Shown here piece after piece: positions 24,868 through 34,274 of a stretch of DNA of 64,000 nucleotides. The DNA is taken from contig NZ_JARFVB010000005.1 in the NCBI RefSeq assembly GCF_029193885.1, forward strand, positions 124,001 to 188,000, in the 5' to 3' direction. The notes below the pieces were generated by a model. It had not been told where the DNA came from, did no database searches, and saw only the letters and a list, made by a program, of their open reading frames with translations. How positions within the stretch are numbered: the stretch's first letter is position 1; the number at the start of each line of letters is the position of its first letter. The translations under genes were made by a program, and so were the position numbers. Origin of the DNA: Flagellimonas yonaguniensis (GTDB taxonomy: Bacteria; Bacteroidota; Bacteroidia; Flavobacteriales; Flavobacteriaceae).

Positions 24868-24892
24868 GGCCGATATGCTTGGCGTGTCGGCC
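24868..24892. repeat. Small hairpin before the Toprim gene
   Basis: GGCCGA (24868-24873) and TCGGCC (24887-24892) with a 13-nt loop, followed by ATTTT, 17 bp upstream of the next ATG. Possibly a weak terminator or a translation-level control. Confidence 0.35.
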
Positions 24893-24908
24893 ATTTTAAA
24901 CCCTTCCC

Positions 24909-26474
24909 ATGAAGAGTCCGAACTATAGGGATGATCCCGAACATTATAAACGGTCGATCGCCAAGATTAATGAAGAGGTCAATTTTCCCATGTACCTGCA
25001 CCAAAACGGTTATCAACTCATAACCAAAAGTGCCGGTTCCATGGAGTTTCAAAATGACGAAGACCGGATCGTACTGCAAACCAAAAGAAATCCCGTTACC
25101 TATTTCAACCGGAACGATTCATTTGACAAAGGATTGTTCTTTAAATACCTGATGCAACGCAGCGAAAATTTTTATAAAGCCGTGCAGGCGGGGCTGGAAA
25201 TCGCCGCTAGAGCCTATGGCCTGGAACATACCGCTTTGCGGGCTAATAAACCGAACACCTTTGTGAAATCCTTGGAAGACAACTACAATATCGTGCCCTT
25301 GCGGAATTCCCAATATTTGAGGGTACAGCGAAGTATTTCCAGAAAAACACTGAACACCGAAGCATTCAAGGGGCGAATTTTTAACGCCTATCACATTCGG
25401 GACAATGGCGGAAAAATCGCCAATATTGCCTTTCCGAAATACGATTTGGAAGGAAACGCAAAAAACTACATCCTCTACAACAGACCCTACCGAAGTAAAA
25501 AGGACAATGAAATCAAAAAGTTTCGATTGGTACTGAACCAGAAAGACCATTTTTTGTTTCATTCCAAGCCTATTGACCGACCTGCTCGCATACTATTCGG
25601 GGAAAGTGGTATCGACCTGATGTCCTATCACGAGCTTTACGGAAAACCTGATAATTTTTACGTGTCCTTTGGGGGAAATGTGTACCAAGAAAAATTGCAG
25701 TTCTTCGTTCAACTGATCGAACCAATACTGCAAACCAAGAAAACAGAACTGATATCCATCACGGACAACGACCTCAAAGGCCATGAGTTCGACCTAAAGA
25801 TCTTTACTGCGGTCATCAATCGGTACAATCCGAACATCTATATAGAAACCGCATTTCGGTCGGGCAAAGTGAGTATGGGCATTCATTATACCGAAAAAGT
25901 CAGGGGGCAATTGTCCCATCATACGACTATTCTAAACGAAAAATTGACTTCCGATATAGAAAAGGACTATTTGGTTTTTGACCTTGTACGCTGTGTCGGG
26001 TTCTCGGACAAGATTCTTTTGGAGTTCTCCCTGAACGAAGTAGTCAACACGCCACATATCGAACAAAAGCAAAACGTGTTCAAAACCCTGCTGAATATGG
26101 TTAATGCGCTATATCTGCCTTTTCAGACTGACCTCCACAAATCGCAGGGAAAAGACTGGAACGATGACCTTTGCGCTTCCAAAAGCATAACATACCTAAA
26201 AATGGACGCAGTTGTTCCAAATGTTATCGCAGTTGGGGATAAAATCGAATTGCATACGACCAAAGGCCCTGAAGGTGGCACTAACCAAGGTTTAGTAAAA
26301 TCCATAAAGAAAAATAGTGTGGTATGCGACTTTGGCTTGAACTATACCTATGCCATTCCATATTCTGCCATACACTCCCATTTTAAGAAAAGTGCTGCCC
26401 AGGTTATCGAACAAGGCAGCGAAAAATCAAAAATGAATTCAAAAAACAATAACTTACAAAACATTCTGTCATGA
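24909..26474 (+). CDS. Toprim-domain primase-like protein (DUF3991/Toprim type)
   Basis: 521 residues. The N-terminal part (VNFPMYLHQNGYQLITKSAGSMEFQ, then FDKGLFFKYLMQ) matches the zinc-finger-like start of CHC2 primases without its cysteines. The Toprim core is clear: catalytic Glu in ILFGESGIDLMSYHEL near residue 235, and D-x-D in SITDNDLKGHEFD near residue 285. A long C-terminal part follows. It would prime or process single-stranded DNA after transfer. ATGA overlap with the next gene. Confidence 0.8.
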   Translation: MKSPNYRDDPEHYKRSIAKINEEVNFPMYLHQNGYQLITKSAGSMEFQNDEDRIVLQTKRNPVTYFNRNDSFDKGLFFKYLMQRSENFYKAVQAGLEIAARAYGLEHTALRANKPNTFVKSLEDNYNIVPLRNSQYLRVQRSISRKTLNTEAFKGRIFNAYHIRDNGGKIANIAFPKYDLEGNAKNYILYNRPYRSKKDNEIKKFRLVLNQKDHFLFHSKPIDRPARILFGESGIDLMSYHELYGKPDNFYVSFGGNVYQEKLQFFVQLIEPILQTKKTELISITDNDLKGHEFDLKIFTAVINRYNPNIYIETAFRSGKVSMGIHYTEKVRGQLSHHTTILNEKLTSDIEKDYLVFDLVRCVGFSDKILLEFSLNEVVNTPHIEQKQNVFKTLLNMVNALYLPFQTDLHKSQGKDWNDDLCASKSITYLKMDAVVPNVIAVGDKIELHTTKGPEGGTNQGLVKSIKKNSVVCDFGLNYTYAIPYSAIHSHFKKSAAQVIEQGSEKSKMNSKNNNLQNILS

Positions 26475-26728
26475 AGACCATGGAACCATTATCCGAAGAA
26501 TTAAAGGACAATCAATACTACGTTTCCCTTTTAGACGAACTTATCGAGGAAAACGATATGGAACTAAAGCACCGTTTGCAAAAAGCGGATACCTATGCCC
26601 GGTTCATCAATGAGCAGGCAGGCCTTTTAATGGACGAGACCATCGATCATATCGAAAAAAATGAGGTCGCCTTCCCTATCGCCTCCTCTTTGGTGATCGA
26701 ACAATGGAAGGAGCGGATGTTCCGATAA
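26471..26728 (+). CDS. 85-aa helical ICE protein, unknown
   Basis: Acidic, helical protein (SLLDELIEENDMELKHRLQKADTYARF). The start overlaps the Toprim gene stop by 4 bp, and the coupling-protein gene follows after 36 bp. A small partner of the primase or coupling protein would fit the position. No family recognised. Confidence 0.65.
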   Translation: MKTMEPLSEELKDNQYYVSLLDELIEENDMELKHRLQKADTYARFINEQAGLLMDETIDHIEKNEVAFPIASSLVIEQWKERMFR

Positions 26729-26764
26729 TCCCGGAACGAACTTTCAAATTCCCAAGGTTTCGTC

Positions 26765-29308
26765 ATGAACGACAAGAATCTCACATTTTCGGCTATGTTA
26801 TTATCCGTGGCTGTGTTTACCCTAATCGGGTTCATGGCCTATTATCCGATTCTGCAATACCAGCAATGGGATTCCAAACTCTCTGAAATCGGCTACCATT
26901 TTTTACTGCGCTTTGAAGCACTGGAGAAACCCTTGCCCAGCCGTGGCCTGTTATTGATGTGCATCTTGGGCGCGGTCATGCTCTACAATCCCAGAAAGCG
27001 AGAGGGCAAATCTTTTGTAACAGGGTTTATCTATTTTGGTCTGGGTGGTCTACTCCTTTTTATTACGGGTTATTTGATTCCGTCCCAGCAAGAGCTACTT
27101 TGGTGCTCGTTGGCCTTATACACGCTCGGGTTCTTCTTCTCGGTCTCGGGAGCGGTTCATCTTTTTCAGGTAATGGACTACGGCAACGAGGCCGAGGACG
27201 ACCCGTTCAACGACAAGAACGAGACCTTTCGGCAGACCGAAAAAAGGGTGGACACCCCCTACTCCGTCAACATACCCTATGAATACCGTCATAAAGGAAA
27301 GCTACGGAAGGGTTGGATCAATTTCGTAAATCTATTTCGGGCTTTGTTAATTATTGGTACACCGGGAAGCGGAAAGTCGTTTGCCTTGATCGAAGAAATC
27401 ATTGAACAGTTTATAGAAAAGGGATTTACGCTGCTGATCTATGATTTTAAGTTCGATACCCTGAGCAAAATCACCTATAACTATTGGATGCGAAAAAAGG
27501 AAAGACTAATGGCCGCAAAGTCAGACGAACTTATCGAACTGCCCGAATTCTATACCCTGAGCTTTGACGATATCGAAAAATCACATCGCTGCAACCCCAT
27601 CGACCCCTACTTGATGCGCAACCAGACCGATGCCGCAGACGCCGCGACCATCATCATGAAGAATCTGAACAAGGACTGGATCAAGCGCAGCGATTTCTTC
27701 TCTAAAAGCGCCATCAGTTTTGTTTCGGGGCTGATATGGTACTTGAAGAAAAAATCGGAGGAAACGGGTAAAAATATCTGCACCCTGCCCCACGTGATTA
27801 CCCTTTCCACGGTCAATATTGAATATTTATTGACCATTATGATGCGTGAGGTAGAGGTACGCAGCCTGATGATTCCCTTTAAGGATGCCATGGAACGACA
27901 GGCGGGCCAGCAATTGGCGGGACAGACCGCAAGTGCACAGATATCCCTATCGATGTTGGCCAACAAGGAAATCTACTATATCATGACCGGCAACAATTTT
28001 AGGTTGGACATCAATAACCCAAAGAAACCCAAGATCGTCTGTATCCAGAACAATCCTGATCGCTCGGAAATCTACGCTGCACCAATAGGTCTTTATATCA
28101 ACAAAATATTACAGGTGGTCAACAAACCTGGCGGAAGGCCTTTGGGGTTGATTTTGGACGAACTGCCCACCGTATTCATTATGGGATTACGAAAAATTAT
28201 CGATACCGGAAGGTCGCATTATGTGGCCACCGTGCTTGGTATTCAGAGTATAACCCAATTGATTGCCGACTACGGCAGGGAACTGGCCGAGGTCATTTTC
28301 GATAACTGCTCCAATGTGTTCAGCGGTGCTGCTAAAGGGGAAACGGCTCGGCGTATCAGCGATATTTTCGGGCGTATCCATCAGGAAAAAAAGAGCAAGG
28401 CCGTTTCCAATAACGATACCACGGTCAATTTCAGCACGATACTTTCCGAATTACTGCCGAAAAGTAAGATCACAAGCATGTCCACGGGGCATTTCGGGGG
28501 CATCGTGGCGGATACCTTTGAACATCCAATCGACCAGAAATTATGTTTTGGGCTGCTCAGGCCCAACATGGCTTCAAAGAAGATTCAGGGAAAATATGAA
28601 ATCCCGGACCATGCCGATTTTAGGAGCAAGAACCATAGTGAACTTGTCAAGGATCGTTTGAAATTAATGCAGACTCTTGATTTTCATGCAACCATCCAAA
28701 AAATAGATTGTAATCAATTGGACTATATCGGTTTCTACAAGTACTACATCGACGCATTTGCCGAAAAGCACTATCCGAACAGCATAAAACGGGTGCAGTT
28801 CATCAAATTGGCACGCGAACTCAAATTGTACGACCATTTGCAGGCATTGGACGGGCATATCAATAAAAAGGAGGGAACCGAGGACACCTTGAAACTCTTC
28901 CTTGCAACATTGGTGGACAGGATGTTCGTCAATAAAGAAATCGAACGGATACTTGATGCCAATTTCCTAAAAGTCATTCAGGATATTGACGATCTGGTAA
29001 CCGAGGAATATGAAATTTGCACGGGGAAAAAACCGGAATTTACTGTATTCGACAAAGCAAAAACGGGCGACCAGATTGGCGAATCCTTGGAAAAGGAAGA
29101 GGAGATCGCCCAAAATTTTATGAAACACTATAAAAAACGTCCCAGTAGGGAGTTGGCGGATGCGTTCAGGAAAGCACATGAAATCCCTACATTTGAAAGG
29201 GTCTCGGCGGTTAAAGAAACAGAAGTAGTCGATAACCCCAATATTGGGGATTTAGGCGATCTATATTCAAGTTATCCCGCGGAAATGGTAGATGAACAAA
29301 CACAATAA
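26765..29308 (+). CDS. Type IV coupling protein (VirD4/TraG-like ATPase)
   Basis: 847 residues. Four hydrophobic segments in the first 135 residues give the membrane domain. Walker A (GTPGSGKSF) is near residue 200 and Walker B (LILDELPT) near residue 463, with SAAKGETARRISDIFG and the RecA-like core between and after. Coupling proteins bind the relaxase-DNA complex and feed it to the type IV secretion channel. It stands apart from the tra operon, next to the mobilisation genes, as is usual in Bacteroidota ICEs where it is sometimes called MobC. Long C-terminal extension (residues about 640-847) of unknown role. Confidence 0.9.
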   Translation: MNDKNLTFSAMLLSVAVFTLIGFMAYYPILQYQQWDSKLSEIGYHFLLRFEALEKPLPSRGLLLMCILGAVMLYNPRKREGKSFVTGFIYFGLGGLLLFITGYLIPSQQELLWCSLALYTLGFFFSVSGAVHLFQVMDYGNEAEDDPFNDKNETFRQTEKRVDTPYSVNIPYEYRHKGKLRKGWINFVNLFRALLIIGTPGSGKSFALIEEIIEQFIEKGFTLLIYDFKFDTLSKITYNYWMRKKERLMAAKSDELIELPEFYTLSFDDIEKSHRCNPIDPYLMRNQTDAADAATIIMKNLNKDWIKRSDFFSKSAISFVSGLIWYLKKKSEETGKNICTLPHVITLSTVNIEYLLTIMMREVEVRSLMIPFKDAMERQAGQQLAGQTASAQISLSMLANKEIYYIMTGNNFRLDINNPKKPKIVCIQNNPDRSEIYAAPIGLYINKILQVVNKPGGRPLGLILDELPTVFIMGLRKIIDTGRSHYVATVLGIQSITQLIADYGRELAEVIFDNCSNVFSGAAKGETARRISDIFGRIHQEKKSKAVSNNDTTVNFSTILSELLPKSKITSMSTGHFGGIVADTFEHPIDQKLCFGLLRPNMASKKIQGKYEIPDHADFRSKNHSELVKDRLKLMQTLDFHATIQKIDCNQLDYIGFYKYYIDAFAEKHYPNSIKRVQFIKLARELKLYDHLQALDGHINKKEGTEDTLKLFLATLVDRMFVNKEIERILDANFLKVIQDIDDLVTEEYEICTGKKPEFTVFDKAKTGDQIGESLEKEEEIAQNFMKHYKKRPSRELADAFRKAHEIPTFERVSAVKETEVVDNPNIGDLGDLYSSYPAEMVDEQTQ

Positions 29309-29317
29309 TATACTATT

Positions 29318-29716
29318 ATGAAAGATATAAATGAAATTATGAAGGCCTCTTCAGAGGATTTTAGTTACATCGGGGAACGTTTGCGCCTTATACGCGATGA
29401 ACTGATCGAAAAAGATTCCGGAAACAAACGGGATAGTGAATTTTCTCGAAAAAATCTGGCCGAGCGCTTCGGTATAGACTATTATACTCTTGTCAATGTG
29501 GAACGAGGGACGTTTTCCTACACCTCCATCAAGATGGTGCTGTACTATTACACCTTGGGCTACAATCCCGCTTGGATCCTTTCGCCCGATAACGAATTTA
29601 TAATGAAGCACAATGTTGGCGAAAATGTGGTATACCAGACCGATGTTCAGGAAGAATATCGTGAATTGGAATCTGATATCGTTTCGGCTTTGATGAAGTT
29701 TAAAAAGAAGCTCTGA
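29318..29716 (+). CDS. XRE-like HTH regulator
   Basis: 132 residues. A helix-turn-helix of Cro/CI type fits residues about 12-70 (IGERLRLIRDEL, then FSRKNLAERFGIDYYTLVNVERG). The C-terminal part is short and helical. It starts 9 bp after the coupling protein and probably regulates mobilisation or transfer genes. The HTH is stretched by an insert after helix 1, so DNA binding is likely rather than certain. Confidence 0.75.
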   Translation: MKDINEIMKASSEDFSYIGERLRLIRDELIEKDSGNKRDSEFSRKNLAERFGIDYYTLVNVERGTFSYTSIKMVLYYYTLGYNPAWILSPDNEFIMKHNVGENVVYQTDVQEEYRELESDIVSALMKFKKKL

Positions 29717-29810
29717 GCCCATAATGACCCCATTGAGCCCGTTACCTATAGACTAAGAAGATTGTGCTTTATGAAACATTTGAAACATGCAAAAAAATGG
29801 ACAGTTATTT

Positions 29811-29835
29811 GAGGTATCACAATTTGTGATACCTC
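29811..29835. promoter_or_regulatory. 25-bp palindromic operator upstream of the ORF6N gene
   Basis: Arms GAGGTATCACAA and TTGTGATACCTC are perfect inverted repeats around one T, 16 bp before the ORF6N start codon. The core GTATCAC-N5-GTGATAC (29814-29832) recurs inside the gene at 30047-30065. A strong candidate for autoregulation. Confidence 0.7.
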
Positions 29836-29851
29836 AGAACAGTATAAGAAA

Positions 29852-30361
29852 ATGACACAGATATTACCTGAAAACATCGCCGAAACCATACAATATTTTA
29901 GAGGCCATAAAGTTATTCTGGATTTTCATCTTGCAAAGCTTTACGAGGTGGAAAATAGGTCTCTGAAGCAACAGGTCAAACGAAATCTTGACCGATTTCC
30001 GAAAGATTTCATGTTCGAACTTGAGCCAAGCGAGATCGATGATTTGGTATCACGTAATGTGATACAAAATAAAAGGGTTTTAGGCGGAGCTGCTCCGATG
30101 GCCTTTACGGAACAAGGGGTCGCCATGATTTCAAGTGTGCTTCGAAGCCAAAAGGCATTGGATGTCAATATCGCAATTATGAGAACCTTCGTCCAATTAA
30201 GAAGATTACTCGAATCGAACAAGGAGTTGGAAAAACAAATATTGTCCATGGAACGGAAATACGACCAACAATTCAAGGTGGTCTTCGATGCGATTAAAGA
30301 CCTTATCGTGCAGGAGAGAAAACCCAGAAAGAGCATTGGTTATAAAGCGACCACTGTGTAA
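29852..30361 (+). CDS. ORF6N-domain DNA-binding protein
   Basis: 169 residues. The ORF6N domain occupies residues about 8-95: IQYFRGHKVILDFHLAKLYEVENRSLKQQVKRNLDRFPKDFMF.L and AFTEQGVAMISSVL, as in phage-type KilA-N/ORF6N proteins. A coiled coil (RRLLESNKELEKQILSMERKY) follows and a basic tail ends it. These proteins bind DNA and occur in phages, ICEs and accessory regions. The gene has its own palindromic operator and a second copy of the core inside the coding region. Confidence 0.85.
   Translation: MTQILPENIAETIQYFRGHKVILDFHLAKLYEVENRSLKQQVKRNLDRFPKDFMFELEPSEIDDLVSRNVIQNKRVLGGAAPMAFTEQGVAMISSVLRSQKALDVNIAIMRTFVQLRRLLESNKELEKQILSMERKYDQQFKVVFDAIKDLIVQERKPRKSIGYKATTV
30047..30065. promoter_or_regulatory. 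Intragenic copy of the ORF6N operator
   Basis: GTATCAC-GTAAT-GTGATAC, the same 7-5-7 palindrome as at 29814-29832, lies within codons for LVSRNVIQ of the ORF6N gene. A roadblock or looping site is possible. Confidence 0.5.
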
Positions 30362-30396
30362 GGAACAGGTTATCCTAAAATTATAGTATAGTCAAC

Positions 30397-30768
30397 ATGG
30401 ATTTAAAAAAGCTCTTTCAGTGTTTGGATGATTCAGAGGTCATCGAATTGCATGATCATCTGGTCGATGTTATTGAAATGTATCGGGACCGTGAACTTCT
30501 TAGGACGCAAAAGAAACCGATAAAGGAATGGTTGCAGTCCAAGCAAGGTGTTTCTTTAAGATTGCAAAATATCCTTTTGAAGAACACCCGATATACATCC
30601 AGAGTCCCTTTCGATTATTTGGAAGACATTACTTTGTATGATTTTAAAAGAGTCAGGGGAGTTGGTAAAACGCTCATGATGGAACTAAGCAATATACTCC
30701 GTAAGGATACAACCATTTCTAGAACTGGAAAAATTTGGGATGATCTTTCAGGTCGATTTCGAAACTAA
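30397..30768 (+). CDS. 123-aa protein with helix-hairpin-helix-like end
   Basis: Helical protein; residues about 82-105 (TLYDFKRVRGVGKTLMMELSNIL) resemble the HhH-like core of the RNA polymerase alpha C-terminal domain (GVG followed by a helix). This suggests DNA or RNA-polymerase contact. It lies 35 bp after the ORF6N gene and converges with the relaxase gene. No family firmly recognised. Confidence 0.6.
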   Translation: MDLKKLFQCLDDSEVIELHDHLVDVIEMYRDRELLRTQKKPIKEWLQSKQGVSLRLQNILLKNTRYTSRVPFDYLEDITLYDFKRVRGVGKTLMMELSNILRKDTTISRTGKIWDDLSGRFRN

Positions 30769-30782
30769 AGTACACAACCCAA

Positions 30783-33077
30783 TTATCTAAAAAGACCTTT
30801 TTTATTTGTATAATCCGTAAGCTCGTCCCTAAAGCCGTTAAACACCTCTTCCTTATATTTTCCGCTTAAAAGCGAACTGAACGAATAAACACTTTTGCGT
30901 AAAATAGCCGCCTGTTGGGTATTGATTTTTTGTTGGGACTCAGCGTGTATTTTTTCCCGCAACCCGTTCTTCTTATGATATTCCAGTGCTTCACGATGTA
31001 AATTCGGTCGTACACCCTCATAAACCATCATGTAGGCTGCCCTGCCGTAAACGCCTCTTTCGATGAGATATGAAACCCATAAATTTTTAAGATTCATTTG
31101 ACCGTTTTCGTTTGATATGTTGACGGTCTCCATTTGAGCAGCCAAGACAGCATCCAAATCCGTGCTGGATTTTAGATATGCCTGGGTTTTCGTAGAAAGC
31201 GGAATATTGGTTTCATTTTTTGAATAAAGTGAGCGTAGGTAAACTTTCCCTACTTTTTTCTCAAAATAAAACCCTTTGGCATTGAACAACCTAATGTAAT
31301 CGACGGGCGATTTTTCAAGAGGTAAGTTGAATTGTTCGGCCATTCTGAGATATGCCCTTAAACTGAGTGCTTCAAACTGTTTTTGGTATTCTGGGTTCAT
31401 CGATTCATAAAGTTCGGGCAGCAATAAAGGAAGGAATAAAGAAGTTGCGTTCAAATCCGATGGCTTACTTGTTCCGGTTTCTGTGAGCGTTTCAAGAACT
31501 TTCACGTTTTGGTTGATACTACCCGTGGATATATAGGATGAGCCCACTTCCGGCATTTTGTAATCCTCAATAAGTAATTCAACGGAATGGGCTTTGGAAT
31601 TACTAAAGAAAACTTTACCCCCGACATATTTGAGACCCAAACCCTGAAGTAGATTAAATGAGAGGCTTTTGGTAGCATCGAACACATTGGCTTCCAACAC
31701 GTTTTTGAATAGTGAAACTCTGTCTTCCAAGGTTTTCATTTCCTTTCTTGATTCGGTTTTGTGGAGTTCCCTACGTGTACCCTCAAATTCGGTTTTCAGA
31801 ACTTTCAATAGGTTTTTACCCTTATCCTGGCTCATATAATGGTTTAGGAAAGAATAGCGTTCAGAGCCTGCGATATGAGGCAACAAATCCCTCAGATTTT
31901 TAGTTATTACAAACTCGGATAACGACCTATCACTTTTGTTGGCTTGTAAATAGGCCTCGTAAAAAGCATTTTTTATGAGTTTTCGGGTTTCAAGTAAAAA
32001 TTGCTTCCCGTTTTCGTCCAAACAGGTTGTACCGTTCACATCGTCCTCTAATTGTGGGTGATGGATAAAATCCATTTGGGAGCTGATCTCGGAGGCTAAG
32101 AAGACATAACCTGATTTGTCATAAATGATTAGCTCGTTCAATTGTCTATTCTTTCCGTACGATAATTCGCAGTCTATGTTTTGATATGATTTCAGGACAT
32201 CCGGTAGATCTTCCTGACGAATGCTTTTAAAAAGTTTTAAGGTGGTCATCCATTGCTTTTCCAAGCGCTTTTTGTGCATCGCCAATAATTTCGATTTGGA
32301 ATTCTTTTCAAAAATAGCCACAAGTTTCGGCCCGCTCAATTTCGGATGCACGGTCGACCCGTTTATAAATTGCGTCTTGTATTTTTTTTGGTTATCGATT
32401 CCGTAGGCTACCCCTACCCTTCCACTCTCATGGGTCATGGTATTTACGATGATGTGGTAGGGTCTGGCCAATTGTTTTAGTTCGGCAAAACTGCGCACCT
32501 TGTGCTTTTGAAGGAGGCCGTTCATTACATCCTGTATATAGAACCTTGTGCCATTTGAATCATCGGGCTTGAACTGGAATTCCGGAAATCGGTATATCGG
32601 AAGTTCCCTGTGCTGTTTTTGTCGGGTTTGGGGCGATGGCAAAAGACCATAGCGTTTTTCAAGGTACGCTTGCGTTGCCATACTTCTCCGGTAACTATTG
32701 AACATAGAGATCAGGGAGGCAGATTCGGTAACTACCGTTGAAACAAGGTGTATATGTTGATGTTTTGTATCCTCATGAAGGACTACACAAAAGGGTTGGT
32801 TTCCCAAGCCCATCTCTGCCATATAATCCTTTCCCAGTTGGTAAAAAGTGGTATCGTCTAGCCGCTCGCCATGGGGAAGGTTGATCGTAATATGTACATA
32901 CCTGTTTTCGGTAGCATGGCGTTGGCCTTGAAAATGCAGTACGTTCGTGAAAAATTCAGGCGACAGCCCAAATTCCGAACAGGTGTTCGGATAGCCTAAA
33001 ATGATGCTTCCTTCCTTACCGAATACATAGTTCAACACGCCATGTACAGTTTCACGAAACAATATCTTGGCTATCAT
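30783..33077 (-). CDS. MOBP-type relaxase (mobilisation nuclease)
   Basis: 764 residues. The relaxase domain is in the first 250 residues: a start like MIAKILFRET..VLNYVFGK with the likely nicking Tyr17, then the three-histidine metal site HEDTKHQHIHLV (H101 to H110). The enzyme nicks oriT, stays bound to the 5' end and leads the strand to the coupling protein. The large C-terminal part (about 500 residues) has no recognised domain. It overlaps the relaxosome gene by 4 bp (ATGA). The nick site should lie in the spacer upstream, 33461-34274. Confidence 0.88.
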   Translation of the reverse strand: MIAKILFRETVHGVLNYVFGKEGSIILGYPNTCSEFGLSPEFFTNVLHFQGQRHATENRYVHITINLPHGERLDDTTFYQLGKDYMAEMGLGNQPFCVVLHEDTKHQHIHLVSTVVTESASLISMFNSYRRSMATQAYLEKRYGLLPSPQTRQKQHRELPIYRFPEFQFKPDDSNGTRFYIQDVMNGLLQKHKVRSFAELKQLARPYHIIVNTMTHESGRVGVAYGIDNQKKYKTQFINGSTVHPKLSGPKLVAIFEKNSKSKLLAMHKKRLEKQWMTTLKLFKSIRQEDLPDVLKSYQNIDCELSYGKNRQLNELIIYDKSGYVFLASEISSQMDFIHHPQLEDDVNGTTCLDENGKQFLLETRKLIKNAFYEAYLQANKSDRSLSEFVITKNLRDLLPHIAGSERYSFLNHYMSQDKGKNLLKVLKTEFEGTRRELHKTESRKEMKTLEDRVSLFKNVLEANVFDATKSLSFNLLQGLGLKYVGGKVFFSNSKAHSVELLIEDYKMPEVGSSYISTGSINQNVKVLETLTETGTSKPSDLNATSLFLPLLLPELYESMNPEYQKQFEALSLRAYLRMAEQFNLPLEKSPVDYIRLFNAKGFYFEKKVGKVYLRSLYSKNETNIPLSTKTQAYLKSSTDLDAVLAAQMETVNISNENGQMNLKNLWVSYLIERGVYGRAAYMMVYEGVRPNLHREALEYHKKNGLREKIHAESQQKINTQQAAILRKSVYSFSSLLSGKYKEEVFNGFRDELTDYTNKKGLFR

Positions 33078-33460
33078 TTATGCAGTTTTTCATTCAATAG
33101 CTCCATGATTCCCATCAACAATTCGTTCGCTCTTTCTACTTCGCTTTCCAATTTGGCTGACGGACTTCTAAGGTTTTTAGCCCGTGCCACTGTGGTCAAT
33201 TGGTTTATGTTAATGCCTATTTTGTTGATTTGATAGATCAGTTTGGCCGAGAAATCAGGTAGCTTCTTTTCTTCTACCATCTCTTTGTCCAATATCAGAC
33301 GTCTTAGAAATGGTGCAGCAATACCGCGCTTTTCAAAATCCAAATCATAGGATGCCAAAATTTTCTTGACCATTCCTAGCTCCTTATCATTGAAGCGCAA
33401 CATGATATCATGTTTCCTCTTGTTTTTGCCTAACGGTTTTCTACCTGTTTTTTGTGCCAT
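33074..33460 (-). CDS. Relaxosome accessory protein (MobA/MobC family)
   Basis: 128 residues. Basic N-terminus, then a ribbon-helix-helix-like start (HDIMLRFNDKELGMVKKIL) and the conserved MobC-family end INKIGININQLTTVARA. Such proteins bind oriT, bend or melt the DNA and recruit the relaxase. First gene of the leftward mobilisation pair; its start faces the presumed oriT. Confidence 0.82.
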   Translation of the reverse strand: MAQKTGRKPLGKNKRKHDIMLRFNDKELGMVKKILASYDLDFEKRGIAAPFLRRLILDKEMVEEKKLPDFSAKLIYQINKIGININQLTTVARAKNLRSPSAKLESEVERANELLMGIMELLNEKLHK

Positions 33461-34274
33461 TTCGGAGCCGATTTTACTCGCTTTTGCGTTTTTTCACTTC
33501 GTAAGAAGTAGTAGTTTTAAGTTACTTAAAAAATATCTTGCAAAATTCTACGAATTTTAATATAAGCTATTATTTTAGCTAAGTAATTGGTATTTCGACA
33601 AGTGTATCGATTCTTGGATAAAATACATCAATGCTAATTTTTAATGAGTTGTTTGACATCTTCTAATTTTCTTTTCAAAGCGTAATCGGTCATTTAGTAG
33701 CACTTCCGCCGGCTGTTTTGGTATATATAAAATCCAAAAAAGTCTCAATCGGTAAATTGAGTGTCAAAAATAGTGATTGGCCAAAAAAGTGCATGGGACC
33801 TTTTCGTCCCATGGGCTTTTGCGCGGTTGCGAGGGTGCCAAGGGTGCCGATAGGCTTCCTTGGCTTCCGCAGGAACTTTGGGAGAGCATTGATCAATCGA
33901 TTTTTACCGTTCCATGGCGATAGTATCTTTTGACGTTTATCCGAAGTAAGGTCTATTTTATCTCTTCAAACAAATAGGCTACCCGCACTTAAAAAGTAGT
34001 ATGGAATAGTCACGGTTTCCGATTTCGTTTTCTTCCCTTTTAGATAGAAAAGAATCTCCGTAACACCATATCGATTCAGTCCCTGTACCCATTTAAACCC
34101 TTATGGTCTTATATGGTCTTGTGTTGGAAAATAATTCATAAATGCTTGTATATTAACATTTTATATCTCTATATTCATCATTAATTATATAACTATTTAG
34201 GTGTATAAATCATTGATTAGTGCATTGATCAATACGTCATTTAAATAATTATCGAACGAACTAAATAATGAATT
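33461..34274. other. Gene-free region, probable oriT and traA promoter region
   Basis: 814 bp without a convincing gene, between the leftward mobilisation genes and the rightward tra operon. It holds several hairpins (CTCAAT/ATTGAG at 33744-33761; CATGGGAC/GTCCCATG at 33792-33813; GCCAAGG/CCTTGGC at 33837-33864) and two copies of GCATTGATCAAT (33886-33897 and 34222-34233). ATGGTCTT is repeated near 34100-34118. Position and inverted repeats fit an oriT, and the second GCATTGATCAAT copy lies 41 bp before traA. No nick site can be assigned by eye. Confidence 0.6.
33791..33890 (+). repeat. Two-hairpin dispersed repeat, copy 1 (in oriT region)
   Basis: Order: hairpin CATGGGAC/GTCCCATG with TTTTC in the loop; linker GGGCTTTTGCGCGGTTGCGAGGG; hairpin GCCAAGG/CCTTGGC; tail CTTCCGCAGGAAC..GGGAGAGCATT. 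The linker and tail recur at 47285-47464 and 48731-48915 while the stems differ in sequence but are kept as stems, which points to a conserved structure. Confidence 0.6.

Noticed and set aside
33690..33933. Small frames in the oriT spacer (68 and 71 aa)
   Set aside because: They cross hairpins of the repeat, end in basic nonsense, and no family is seen; non-coding is more likely.
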